Positions 33,001-44,571 of a stretch of DNA of 64,000 nt are shown here, in pieces. Location: contig JARUPY010000396.1 in NCBI GenBank assembly GCA_029817715.1, positions 5,084,001 to 5,148,000 of the forward strand, read 5' to 3'. The stretch comes from Melastoma dodecandrum. Lineage: Eukaryota; Streptophyta; Magnoliopsida; Myrtales; Melastomataceae. Both the position numbers and the translations under genes were made by a program. Position 1 is the first letter of the stretch, and each line of letters opens with the position of its first letter. The notes below the pieces were generated by a model. The model saw only the letters and a list, made by a program, of their open reading frames with translations. It made no database searches and was not told where the DNA came from.

Positions 33001-34333
33001 ATTATTGTTACCATCATGGAATGAGTCAAACAGATCAAAAGGTGGGGGCAATAAACATTGAAAGGCTAATATGAAAATAAACATTAAACTGGACTAACAA
33101 TACTAACAAATGAGATTGAAAACCGGAAAGTGAGATCATGAAAACAAGAGCGAGAGCAACCAGAACTAGAAAAATAAAGAGCGAACCAGAAAAGATAAAG
33201 TGCAAAGATGACCACCTTGATTCCGTATCCCACTTTTGTAAAAAAATCTTATTTATACTTTTAAATTTCAATCACTTCTTATAATATTAGAATGATTTTT
33301 GTGTGTCGTTTATTCGCGTAAATAGCATCTTCATGTAAATAGTATAATCTGAATGGGTTGAAAACGGCCACTAATCAAGCTAGCGATGAAGGTTGGATTC
33401 TTCTGTTCAGAAATATTGTTGCTAAACATATATAACCCATTTCTTTGAAAAGGCACACACTTATCTTTTCACATTTTCATTCTTGTTTAGGGCCCGGCAC
33501 ATTCACGATAAATTATCCTCCCACTCTTCCTAGCGGTGCTGTTGTATAGCGGCCAATGTCAACTGTCCTAAAAACTTAAATTTGTAGGTAAAAGCGTGAC
33601 ATACTGAATATTTTTTATTTTCATCACCCTCTTCCACCAACATAAAAACAGTTCCTTCGTCATCTTTCCAGCTGAATCTGGGACATCTAAGAATTACTCG
33701 GAAACGGGCAGAGGCGGGTTTTCTGGTTTCTGGGTTACGACGGTGGCGTCCTTGTTCTTCACGGTGGTGGAGATGTCGGTAGACACCATTATCCTATCCT
33801 ATCATTCTGTCCGGAGGAACACCAAGGCACTGCTCCTTATGCTCATCCCCTTCTCATGTAGACCCTGAACGATGACCAGGGGACTGACTCAAAAGTCCCA
33901 AACTCAGCTGCTCCAAAATGAGGTTCGTTTAAAAAATAACACGCAAAAATTTTCATTTTAAAATTCGTCTAATTATTTTCATAGCACAAACAAACTGTCA
34001 CAGGATGGGAGATTTCTATGCAGTGTTAGACCAGTAGTTGTGCAAAAGAAGTAAGACAGCTTTTTTTGTCGTCTCCTCTGGGAAAGAAAGTCCATGTTTA
34101 TCATATCAGTTTGGTGAAGAAAACCAGTTGCCTGGGCGCAGCACTGCCCACAGGAAGACCACCCGTCGCCATCTCCAACAATCCAATTGAAAGACTTGGC
34201 CTTGACTAGACGGTCCAATCCCAATGAACCTAACCAAATCCAATTGTCCAGCCGCCTCCTGGCATGGATGGGCCAAGGATTAGGACAGCCTTGGAAAATG
34301 AAGATCGCGGGTAAAATGACAAGGCATATATGT
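33001..34333. other. Spacer, no gene seen
   Basis: AT-rich spacer between the viral insert and the Mutator-like element. Short frames such as 33035-33271 and 33979-34224 (both minus) have no recognisable features. Confidence 0.45.
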
Positions 34334-34483
34334 CTATAACTATAGTCAAACTTTCTTTTCAGTCAACTTCTTTTTTCATATACAAAAATATCACTATCTA
34401 TTATTTCTACATTTTTTATGGCAAATAATTGACGACGTGAGGGAGAAGTCCTACGTGGACATAACGAAGCCCGTAATATCCTG
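34334..34483. repeat. MULE left terminal inverted repeat
   Basis: About 150 bases, strongly similar to the reverse complement of 35420-35562. It contains the last codons and stop of the PB1-like ORF. Confidence 0.8.
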
Positions 34484-34942
34484 TCTAACCTCATCCCCGT
34501 TATCCGCCTTCTCAATCTCCTCAATATGATCATCCTTTAATTCCAATCCCTCAGTCTCCTCATGAGTATCTTCTTCTAAATCTAACTCCTCGGTATTCTC
34601 ATGTGGGTCTTCTTCGACTTCTAAGTCATCAGCCACACTATCACCCTCTCTATCACATGATATATCCACTGCTCCACCATCCTGACATTCTTCTATTATT
34701 TTCATTACCTCATTGTCTCCTACAATTTCCTTAACCAATGACAAGCTATGACCGGGATGCCCATACCACATTTTCAACAACCTACTTAACCCAGAATCTT
34801 TAGCCAGAGCTACCAAGGTGAAATAACCTAAAAGGTCAGCATCCACCCCACCAAACTTAACTATCGAGTCTCCGGTATATGAGCACAGGCCAGACAAGCA
34901 CATCATACCCCCAATATGCATATTCAGATTGAGCCGCTTCAT
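34451..34942 (-). CDS. Truncated MULE protein: PB1-like N-terminal domain only
   Basis: 163 residues from the ATG at 34942 (MKRLNLNMHIGG); an in-frame ATG at 34975 adds 11 residues. The first ~95 residues follow the PB1-like domain of plant Mutator transposases: a glycine pair after the first strand, FGGVDADLLGYFTLV, LLKMWYGHPGHSL, a DNEVMKII helix, and a DGGAVDIS strand. The remainder is an acidic linker of repeated EEDPHENTEELDLEEDTHEE type. The frame ends inside the left terminal repeat, so the transposase core has been deleted. No enzymatic function is expected. Confidence 0.72.
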   Translation of the reverse strand: MKRLNLNMHIGGMMCLSGLCSYTGDSIVKFGGVDADLLGYFTLVALAKDSGLSRLLKMWYGHPGHSLSLVKEIVGDNEVMKIIEECQDGGAVDISCDREGDSVADDLEVEEDPHENTEELDLEEDTHEETEGLELKDDHIEEIEKADNGDEVRQDITGFVMST

Positions 34943-35044
34943 TGTATCTGTTAGTTCAGCCAAACAATACCACAATTACCTACTTAATAACCTACCTAAT
35001 CACGACAGTGAACAATGGAGCCAACAAGAGTTTGCCAACATACC

Positions 35045-35310
35045 TGGTCTTCTTTCAGTCAGAAAATGGGTCGCCTTCTTCAGTCACACATAGGTCGCCT
35101 TTTTTCAGTAACACACAGGGTCCTCTTCGCCCTTCGCCTTCGTCTTCGTGAGTCACACGGAGGGTCGTCTTCGCCCTTCGCCTTCGTTTTCTTCAGTCAC
35201 ACAGAGGGTGGCCTTCTTCAGCCTTCACAGGGTCGCCTTCTTTCAGACACACACATGGTCGTCTTTCGTCTTCGCCTTCGCACCCTTCGTCTTCGCCTAA
35301 GCCTTCTCCG
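35045..35310. repeat. Degenerate short tandem repeats inside the MULE
   Basis: Units built on TCACAC, then GGTCGCCTTC or GGGTCGTCTTCGCC, then CTTCAG recur about seven times with irregular spacing of roughly 25-50 bases. They lie in the 5' leader of the PB1-like ORF. Confidence 0.65.
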
Positions 35311-35419
35311 ATTTCCTCAATATGGAGCAATTAGGGTTCTTCGTGTTTTTTTATTTCAATTTGGGATCGGGCTACGAGGAGAGATGACTTTTCCACATCT
35401 GAATTACGAGGCACCACGT

Positions 35420-35562
35420 AGGATATTACAGGCTCCATTATGTCCACGTGGGACTTCTCCTTCACGTCCTCAATTATTTGCCGTAAAAAAGGTATAGAAA
35501 CAATAATGATATTTTTGTATATTAAAAATGAAGTTGAAAAAAAAAACTTTGACTATAGCTAC
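35420..35562. repeat. MULE right terminal inverted repeat
   Basis: Reverse complement of the left repeat with scattered mismatches. Its outer end is about 210 bases upstream of the ATG of the DUF3700 gene. Confidence 0.8.
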
Positions 35563-35771
35563 GGTCATCGTATATTTTTTCAAAAGAGAAAAACCCAAAC
35601 TTGATAAGAACGCGGGCTCGGATTACGAGGAAGTCCTTTCCCCCTCGGTCTTATCCAACACAACTTCCGCCCGCCTGCCACCATTTTGGTGCTTAATATT
35701 AAAAGCGTCATCTTGCTTGGCGACTTCCACTTGCTTGAGATCAGAAGAACAAGTGTTAAAAAGAAAAAGAA

Positions 35772-36853
35772 ATGTTGGCTATCTTCCACAAGGCTTCCGC
35801 TAACCCACCAGAGGAGCTCCACAGCCCTGCATCCAGGACCGGGAGTAACAAGCCAAAGCTCCCCGAGGAGACCCTGAAGGAGTTCCTTTCACGTCAACCC
35901 AACAACACTTTCTCCATGACCTTTGGGGATGCGGCCGTGCTTGCTTATGTCAGGCCAGAAAATCCCTACTCCAAGCACCAGAGGTAGTTGCTTGCTGCTG
36001 TCCTTTGTTTTGGGATTGCCCTTTGTCCTTCCTTATCCCGGAGAGGAACTTGGTTTCTTGGGTGTTTTGGTTCTTTGGCAGGTTGTTCTGTGGGTGGGAT
36101 GACATATACTGCCTATTCCTAGGGAGCTTGAACAACCTCTGCGCTCTGAACAAGCAGTATGGGCTATGCAGCAGGAGCAACGAGGCTGCCTTCGTCATAG
36201 AAGCTTATAGGACGCTGAGGGACAGGGGTCCCTACCCTGCCGATCAGGTTGTCAAGGATCTCGATGGGAGCTTTGCTTTTGTTGTCTATGACAGCAAGGC
36301 CGGGACCGTCTTCGCCGCACTTGTAAGAACGCCCAACCATAGAACTTGTAAGAGCTTCTTCCTCTGCGTGATGCAAGTGTTGGGTATGATCTGATTGATT
36401 GTGGTCTTTTCGGCCTGATTCTAACAAAAAAAAAAGGGATCTGATGGAGAAGAGAAGTTGTACTGGGGGATGGCAGCTGATGGTTCTGTGGTTATATGTG
36501 ATGACAAAGAGGTGATCAAGGCCGGTTGTGCAAAGTCATATGCTCCCTTCCCTTCAGGTAAGCAGCGACACAGTCACGTGTTTGTTCGTGTTAGGGATGA
36601 TCTGGGTCTACTGAATTTTCCGTTTTTTCTGCCTTTCGTGGGGGTGTTGGCAGGATGTATGTTCCATAGCGAGGGAGGTTTGATGAGCTTCGAGCATCCG
36701 ATGCATAGGATGAAGGCGATGCCGAGGGTAGACAGCGAAGGGGTGATGTGCGGGGCAAACTTCAAGGTCGATGTGTACACCAGGGTCAACAGCATCCCGA
36801 GAAGGGGGAGTGAAGCCAATTGGATGGACTGGGATTCCCAGCAACAACAGTAA
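35772..36853 (+). CDS. Stem-specific TSJT1-like / aluminium-induced protein (DUF3700, YGL and LRDR motifs)
   Basis: Four exons, 35772-35983, 36082-36322, 36437-36557 and 36654-36853, join in phase to 257 residues. Both family marks are present: YGL in KQYGLCSRSNEA and LRDR in AYRTLRDRGPYP. Also seen are FCGWDDIYCLFLGSLNNL, DLDGSFAFVVYDSK and CMFHSEGGLMSFEHP. The fold resembles class II glutamine amidotransferases, but the N-terminal catalytic cysteine is absent (MLAIF), as in the family, so no amidotransferase activity is expected. Members respond to aluminium, auxin and sugar status. The acceptor before exon 3 follows a run of adenines instead of pyrimidines, which is unusual. The gene starts about 210 bases from the end of a MULE. 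Confidence 0.92.
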
Positions 36854-37365
36854 AAAAGAAACATCACCAACACTTGATGAAGCAAAACCCAACCAACCAT
36901 CATCAAAGCCACATAAATGGGATGCCTTGGGATGGGAGGGAACTCTTCTTTTCAAACTTCATTGTGTTTCTCTTCTCATGACCAGTCAGAGTCCCTTTTG
37001 CCTCAATTCTCTCTTAAACATATTAACAGTCTCTTGCAAACCAACTACAAATGCAAAACTCGTCAAGTGTAGTCAAAACAAAACCACCGGTGTAAAGCAG
37101 TAGCTGGGCCGGGAATCAACGGGCTTCCATGAGCGGGCTTAACAATCAATTCGGTATTGTGGGCCAATCACTTGGGCCTTTTGGAATCAATTGGGCTTAT
37201 ATCTATGGGCTTAGTGAATCATTGAGTCTGAGTTTTATTCTCGTGTCAAGACGACTACACTAGAAGAAAACTCAAAGCCCATATACTAACAAAACCCAAA
37301 CTTGGTTTTACAACAAACAATCCTCAAATGTTGCAAATCCGAGGTTGACATTTAAGAAACCAAAA
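36854..37365. other. Convergent intergenic region
   Basis: Spacer between two convergent stop codons holding both 3' untranslated regions. No other feature is seen. Confidence 0.5.
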
Positions 37366-39067
37366 CTAGGCCAGTCCCACCAGCTTCTCGCTGATCTCCC
37401 ACACCTTCCTGGCCTTCTCTGCATCGCTCGCCTCCTGCGACAGCTGGTTCTCGAACGATGCTGAATCCTTGTTCCAGCTCCAGTACACGCCCGACTTTGT
37501 CAGGCTTGGGTCGCTCACGACCTGTCATTGATGGAAATGCAAATAACATATTGGTTTGGCAATTGTAAGAACCGGAACTTGATTGACTGCTGATAGGAGG
37601 TCTGCACAAGCGAGAGCCGATGTTCTCGTACCTGAGCTAGCCTCTTCCCTGATTCCTCCTCCGACACGTACCCCTTGGTGATATACTTCTGGAATGGCGG
37701 GAACAGCAGCCTGAAGAGTGGGATGTGCTCCCTAAACAAGCCGGTCGTGGCAATGCATCCAGGGTAGAGGGACGCGAACACGATCCCAGTGTCCTCGTGG
37801 AAGCGCCGGTGGAACTCCTGCATCGTGAGCATGTTGCACACTTTGCTGTCCTTGTAGGCCTTGGCACCATCGAAGTCGCCGCCATCAATCATGGCTGAGC
37901 TGTTCAGGCCATTCAAGCCTCCCGCAAGCCCCCTGAGGTTCCCGAGGTTGGCCTTTGGGGGTACATTGCCTGCCAGAGTGTTTGTGTTGCCTGTTCCAAG
38001 GAAACGACCAAGATTTTTTAGCTCAATTGTGGGCCGATCATCAGGTGCAATCACACGTTCTCGATGCAGCAGCGAAATGTTGACCTGTGATCGAGCCAAC
38101 AATTATGAGGCGCTTTGATGGGTAATCTGACTTTTTCAAGTCATCGAGCAGCAACCGTGCAAGCAAGAAATGCCCGAGGTGGTTAGTGCCCACACTGAGC
38201 TCAAACCCTTCAGCTGTGAAAGTGGGCTCCTTGGCAGTGGGCAAGTAAACAGCGGCATTGCAAACCAGAACGTCGAGGGGCCGTTCCGATCGCTTAAAGT
38301 TATCGACGAATTGCCTAACGCTGTCCAGCGAAGCCAGGTCCAAATGCATGATGGTGTAGTTTTCCTTTGGGATGCCAGCCGACTTTGCTGCCCTTTCGGC
38401 CTTCAAGAAGTCTCTGCAGGCCATAATCACATGCCACTTCCCAGTTTCAGCCAGGGCCTTGGCCGTGGCGAGACCTAACCCGGACGATGCGCCGGTGATT
38501 ATGACGCTGCCCTTCCGGAGGGTTTTCTTTCCATCTGGCGCAGCCTGGGTCACCAACGGAGCGGAGGTAGTCACCTGGGCTCTCACTGCTCCATTCCTGA
38601 GATTATACTCCCCCTGCATTCAACATTAAAATACACACTTCCATCTTCAATCCAAATCCAAATGCATCCCAAACCCCCATAACATCAATGGATACGGAGA
38701 AATCATTTGATATAACTCAGACCCAGAATCCCAAATCACTTTCTTTCGAACGCCAGAGTTCTAATTCCTTCGAAAGCATTGTAATCAAAGATCGAAAGTT
38801 TCTCTTACCTTACACCTCAATGCAGAAGAGGAGGTGAAGTCAGCCTTGAGCTGCTCCGATAATGAAACCCCAAACAAGCTCGAATCCCTGAACGATGCAG
38901 AGGACTTCCCCTGCAAATTCTCCAAAAGAAACCTTCCTCCTTTCAGTTCCAAAATTCAACCCTACCAAGACGAACAGAAGCTAAAGACTAAGGCGGGTTG
39001 AAAAAGTGACCTCCTTGGGAACAGAGAAGGCAGAGGGAGCCAAAGCAGCAGCAGCCCGGAGCGCCAT
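37366..39067 (-). CDS. POR: NADPH-protochlorophyllide oxidoreductase, chloroplastic
   Basis: Five exons, 39067-39011, 38910-38809, 38613-38085, 37990-37632 and 37521-37366, join in phase to 400 residues, the usual length. Residues 1 to about 60 form an Ala/Ser-rich transit peptide. The Rossmann motif TGASSGLG is at 93-100, NHLGHF and the cysteine in VCNAAVY are present, and the catalytic YKDSK gives Tyr275 and Lys279. [18 protein letters not shown] and the C-terminal [13 protein letters not shown] fit POR. The enzyme reduces protochlorophyllide to chlorophyllide in light, in plastid membranes. A GATAAGATAA stretch at 39287-39296, about 220 bases upstream, resembles I-box/GATA light-response elements. 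The A, B or C isoform cannot be told by eye. Confidence 0.96.
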
Positions 39068-42000
39068 TAACTCTGCCTTCACTTTGGGTCACACCAGGAT
39101 TCTTACAAGGACTGACAGGGCAGGAGATGACCAAACTGGGTTGTAGTAAGAAAGTGATGAGATGGGGAGATAGCAATATGAAGGAGATACTTTCGAGGAA
39201 GGGGTGTTCACAAAGGGGAAGAATGTGTGATTTATTAGATATTGGGGGTGAAGGTACAGACACAGACAGAGGGACCAGAATTTGTGGATAAGATAACTTG
39301 CATGGCAGAGGGGGTGGGGGTAAAAGTGACATGCCATTGCCACATCCACACGGAACAGCCAATAGAAGGGTGAGGTTTGGATTCCCTCTGATATTTTATT
39401 CATGGAAGTGGGCCTAATACAAAATCTGGGAATAATCCTCTTATGAAAATTGGGCATGTCCCCCCCCCCCCATCACTTCATCCAGAGCATCGGCTCTTCT
39501 CTGTAGGCATGAAGATCTGTTTTTGGGGAGGGGGATAAGGAGATGGGGAGAGGGATATGAAAACAGGACAAGGGAGCCTGTTCAACGACTGCAAAGTTGG
39601 GATGTGTTGTATTGGTTTTGGGTGGTGCAGCTATCCTAGTAGGCCTCTGCTACTTACATTGCATTTTTCAATCCTCTGAAAATGGGCTCTTTCCCTCTCT
39701 CTCTCTGAGTGATGGAACTGACTTATCAATGTTTCTTCCCAAATTAACGCCAAAATATTCCATATTTCATGATACACACTGAAAAAATGTTATGAATTTA
39801 ACTTTATAAATGCCGAGTTATATGGTCGAGTTTGCTTTTTTAAGGAACTCTGGCTTTTATATAGTCGTGTTTATTTTACAAAATTTTCAAAAATAATAAA
39901 TGGACTAACTAGATAAAAAAGTTTAAGTTCAAGATACTCGTATTTTAAAAAATCGAGTTCGATGCATAACTTTAAGAATTTAAAAAATGAGTACATTTAA
40001 TCACGAAATATTTTCGTGACCAACTTTAATTAGGAAGTTAACTCCCGTCTTATCATTCGTCTTTGTTCTCGTCTCTTTATCTTATCTTTTTCTTCTTGTT
40101 TTTTTTTTATCTCCTGATGATGAGTAATCCAATTCAATCGCCTCTCTGAATGTTGTTGATGCCCATTTCATCGATTAATGGGCATAGAAGCCCATAGCCC
40201 ACAACCCATTTTCCTGGGACGGAGCCCCCCCCCCCCCCCCCATCACCATCAGTTGACGACGATGGAAATGCTCCTGTCCAAGTAATATGACTGCTAGGAA
40301 TCGTGAAGCAAATCAAGGAACCAATCCTCTCGTGCTTCGTTGCGACCACCACCACCCGAGCGACTTCCCTCAAGCTATCGTCTCGAAGCACCTGAGCAAA
40401 AAATGCCCGGCGAATCTGAGTTCTGAAACCAAACACAAGCAACTGATGGTAGGAGATTAAAGTGCAAGCAAAAGGGGCGCATCGCCAGGAAATGTACCAG
40501 CTCCAACTCGATCACTAGCATAAAATTGCGAGAGTTAGACACATGTGTTTAGCAATATAAATTCTGGGCCAAAAATCTCGACGTCATCTGTGTATTAACG
40601 GTTTAGAACGTAGGTACGAAATGCGGGAAGCCCAATAAGGAGGTAGCTGTGGAAATACATCAAGCGAAGGCTTACGGGCGAAGCAGTTACCAAGCGACGA
40701 GGTACCAGGCGACGAGGGTTAACGAGGTGATCAAGGGACACTCAACTGAACGAGCGAGGAAACTCTACGGCGAAGGCTAGTGGGCAATCCGCCCGATCAG
40801 TTATGGAAAGATTTGAGACAATATCAAGACATGGAATTGAATTATTAACAAGATTGTTCAAATGGAAAGGAGATATTCCATGCATACCTCTCTACGGATG
40901 ATGTGCTCCTGCGTTCCTACTTGCTTCCGAAGGCATCGTCGATGGTTTCTATAAGTGTTTCTGCTTAAGGCTGTCTGTCCGCTGCCGTCTCCTCTCTTTC
41001 TTCATTCATACGGCGACCACGTAATGAACCTCCGAGTATCAATTGCTCGTAGTGCCGGAGATTTCCGACGTGTTTAGATCCGGCTTGTCCAACGGTCACT
41101 TCCGGAGCGAACAACGTGAATCGACGGGGCTAAGGGAGGGGCTCCTGCGAACCACCATGAATATCATGCTCCCCAGGATCGCCGCCATTTCCGCCGCATA
41201 CCTCATGATCGTTAGCCTTAAGCACAACTGCCACAGCCCCACCGCCACCATCACTATATCCGGTCTCACCATCATTTCTCTTCCAAACTCTTTCCTTTCG
41301 CCTCCCCCAGCGGTAAACAACCGTCAGTCGAGACTCATGGTGCCTGTCTGTCAAATCTCTCGAACTTGGCTACTAATTTCCGTGGACCTTTTGCCAAAGG
41401 AGTGGCAATGGTCGCGTTGGAGCAGTTGAAAGAAAAACGGCACAATAATTGCAAATGGATCTTGTCCTAAGCGCGTGTTAGGCCTCGCCGAGATTCCATC
41501 CAATACAGGGACGAACGTTTTCTCTACTTCATCCACATGGCTTTGCAACTACCGCTCCTATCCCAACTACTAGTCTCTTACCGTGACTGGACTAAACCTT
41601 GGTAATAACTGAGATCAAACCCTCAATGTAAATATGGGACTCATAGTTACATGAGCGACTGGATCGGTTAGGTTCTGTCCGGTTCTTATCTTCAAGTATA
41701 AGGTTTAGGTAAATCATAATGTACTTATATATTGTTGGGGGGATATCTTTTTTAAAGATCTTATGGGTCCTCTTGATATTCGCTAACAATTGTGTGTCGG
41801 ACAAGGACATTTACGAAAAAAGGTGTCGACGGACGACCGAGCTGCACCAGTTGGAGCCTCGTATTTTAGGAAGAGTAAACATCTCTCCCCATGTAAGTCA
41901 TTTCCTAGGAACCGCCTCTACTCGAGGCGGGCCGACGGGAAATGGACATAGAATGGGACATTCCACGTCGTCTCGATTGCTGATTCCACGATGGGTTCTT

Positions 42001-44270
42001 TTACGTACTGGTACGACCTGATCTCGTGCTTCTTTCTCTAGAAATGGCAGCTAAAAGTTCATATAACCAATAAAAAACAGGGTTTCTGTTCTAATATTTG
42101 GGGAGCTCTGTTTGTGGAATGTTGGCCTAGTTTCTTAAAGCTAACAATGGTTGTCGAGAGCAAACCCGGGGAAAGCGCGAATTCGATACAAAGAAACACA
42201 ACGAGAAGAACAACGAGATCTGAACAGATGAAAAGCGAAGGAGCGGGGGCACTTTTATCTACAAGAAACTAAGAATTTCCCGAGAAGCCCGAAGATCTTC
42301 ACCATGCATTGAAGTCCCTGTTTATAAGTGGAAATCCCAGCTGCTTTTCGCGATATCCGGTTCCAACATCTTCCATTATACGTCAAAGGCAGCCCCTTGT
42401 CTCGGAAGGCCTTCTATCCATTTCTTTGCTCAGCATGCCTCGTCCGTCTTCAAGCTCACTAATCGATGCATCGCGCCGCACAATACCCGTGTTGTCACGA
42501 GTTAATCGTTTGGGCCCAGAACTAATAATACGTTAACAAGTTGCTACGAAGGCCCAAAACAAACAACTGGGCCTTAAAGCCTGAAAATTCACATTGGGCC
42601 ATCTCGTCCGGCAGTTGAACATTAAATTTAAGCATGCAATCCGACATCCCTTAATTATGTGTCCTCGTCGTCCCTGTCCCCGTTCGTGTACCACGTTTCT
42701 AATTCTCTTTTGGGATGAGATTGGGACATGAACCTAACACCCCAGATCGACAAATGAACCCATTCGGGTCTGTCGTCTTGTGGGTCATAAGGAAAGAACA
42801 AAAAAAAAAAAAAGAAAGAAAGAAAGAAACGAGGCGTATGTTTCACGAGGTCGAACGATTCGTCCTTCGGTGGTGGCAGTAAGTAAACAAAAGGTAATCA
42901 ATGATTCGCCAGACTGGAAATGTAATCCGCAGTTGGGTCGTGCCTGACTTCTTCCAGAACGCGTCCGAATCGTTCATTCATGAAGAAACAGCAAAAAAGA
43001 ACATACCCAAATATGGCCCTCGCTTTCGCATTATTCGCAGCAGGAGCGGAGGAGCATGGGGAGTCCCAGTCCTCGGGCAATCGTCGGCGCTTGGTAACGT
43101 ATCATCATATTCATTGTATATGGAGAAGAAAGTCATTTCGTAAGGATATATCGTTCCAATCCTCGGCCAACCACACGACACACCTCCCCCCGGATGTGAC
43201 TAACCTCGTCGTCTAAGAAGGGACAAAGTCATGGTGGACACCGCGACAAAATTTTACCAATAGGGCAGGTGTTGATCATATCCGATATTCTTGGCAGCTA
43301 AACACTAATTTGTCTTCCTTCTGAAAAGACAAATATTTCAAAGCTTCCGACCAATCATTCGACGCCATGTCCTAATGGAGATAATCTGCACGTGGCAATA
43401 ATCGACTCCATTCGAAAAGAAAAGAACTCGTTTTGTTTCTTTTTTTAAATTCTCTAACATCTATGTGAACCCGACTTTATTCTAAAGTCCGAGTAAGTAG
43501 GTGTCAGAATGGAATTATCTTCGTATTCCAAAATCCATCGCCACGTGTCGATCACCCAACTATCTAAACCCACGTTGCGTGTCCCGTCGAATAGTCGAGC
43601 TTTCAAAAGAAAAAATCCACGAACACCCCACCCCCACCACCACCCAATATACAAAAGCAATTATCAAATAGTTGAGAAGAGTCCAGTCTCTCGGAGATCA
43701 TTCCCATCCCCCCCCCCTCCCCCAACAATCGTCGTCGCCGTCGTCACAGGATCACAACACACAAGTATTAAGGCAAAAAAGCAAAACTTAAAATCATCCC
43801 TCCACCCAAAGACGAACGAAAAGGCGATCCACCAAGAATTCTACAACGAGAAACAAAATGTGGGCAATATGTATTTTTATATATATTTTGGGTATATTTT
43901 TTTGTTTCATCTCGGAAAACATTTATGAACGCGTGTCATGCAAGACAGAAACGACGACGTCCCGCTCTTCTTTCCCTTTCACCAGCGCCTCAAGTCCAAC
44001 CTAACTTTAGCCCCTTGTCCTAAATACACGTGTTATCATGTGCCTTAAATTTACAATTCCCCCTCCCCCTCGTGGAAAATGCACGCCAATTATTGCCATT
44101 AACCCAAACAACCACGAGAAAAAAAAATAAAAAGTAAGTCAGATGTATATTTTTCATTCAATATTTTTTCATTTAAATAAATTTTTATCGTTTTAAATAA
44201 AATTTAGATATTACCGGCGCAACGGGCTTTTCCACTCGGGGTTGTTCGGTGTAAAAAAATTCGGTGCATC
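39068..44270. other. Long spacer, no supported gene
   Basis: Five kilobases without a recognisable coding region. It contains C12 (39460-39471) and C17 (40225-40241) homopolymers, a stretch at 40640-40790 rich in GCGA and GGCG words, and ACGTG-core boxes at 43389-43396 and near 43541 and 44027. Frames at 40134-40442 (-) and 41043-41429 (+) have low-complexity or spacer-like composition. Confidence 0.45.
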
Positions 44271-44278
44271 CACGTGGC
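44271..44278 (+). promoter_or_regulatory. ABRE-type CACGTGGC box upstream of the first NAC gene
   Basis: CACGTGGC is a strong abscisic-acid response core, about 300 bases before the ATG. A further CACGTGGC occurs at 43389-43396. This fits ABA induction of RD26-type NAC genes. Confidence 0.55.
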
Positions 44279-44439
44279 GGACATCCAACGGACAGGATCA
44301 CGACTCTTGTCAGTGGGACCCACTTGGGAAAAAGACAACCGTATTTATCCCTCTCTCCCCCCTCAAAACCTTATTCCCTCCATTTCTCTTCGACCGCCTC
44401 TCCTTACCCACGGCCCTCTCCCTCTCTAGCCTAATCCTC

Positions 44440-44448
44440 TATATAAGG
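44440..44448 (+). promoter_or_regulatory. TATA box of the first NAC gene
   Basis: TATATAAGG, 124 bases upstream of the ATG, followed by a pyrimidine-rich start region. Confidence 0.65.
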
Positions 44449-44571
44449 AAACTTCGGCCCTCTCTGTCCGAAGGAAATAGGAAGAGAGAAACGGAGGGTT
44501 TGGGACAGGGCGAGATCCTCGGAGACACATTGAGTTAGTCGGTCATACTGAGGGGATTGTTAAGGTTAGTG

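Larger units (their letters stand above)
34334..35565 (-). mobile_element. Non-autonomous Mutator-like element (MULE) with long TIRs
   Basis: The two ends are long inverted repeats: about 34334-34483 and 35420-35562 in reverse complement. They share CTATAGTCAAA, ATATACAAAAATATCA, GGCAAATAATTGA, GACGTGA, GAGAAGTCC, ACGTGGACATAA and TAATATCCT. Between them is an ORF with the PB1-like N-terminal domain found in plant MULE proteins, but no transposase DDE domain or zinc finger. The element is therefore a deletion derivative. The exact outer ends and a 9-bp target duplication could not be fixed by eye. Confidence 0.78.

Noticed and set aside
40640..40790. GCGA/GGCG-rich stretch resembling the repeat-rich part of the solo LTR in reverse
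   Set aside because: Shared words are short and no TG...CA ends or target duplication could be found.
41043..41429. 128-residue plus-strand frame
   Set aside because: Composition is spacer-like and there are no recognisable motifs or neighbouring exons.
43509..43928. 139-residue plus-strand frame
   Set aside because: Rich in Pro/His/Lys from low-complexity DNA; no domain and it ends in AT-rich spacer.
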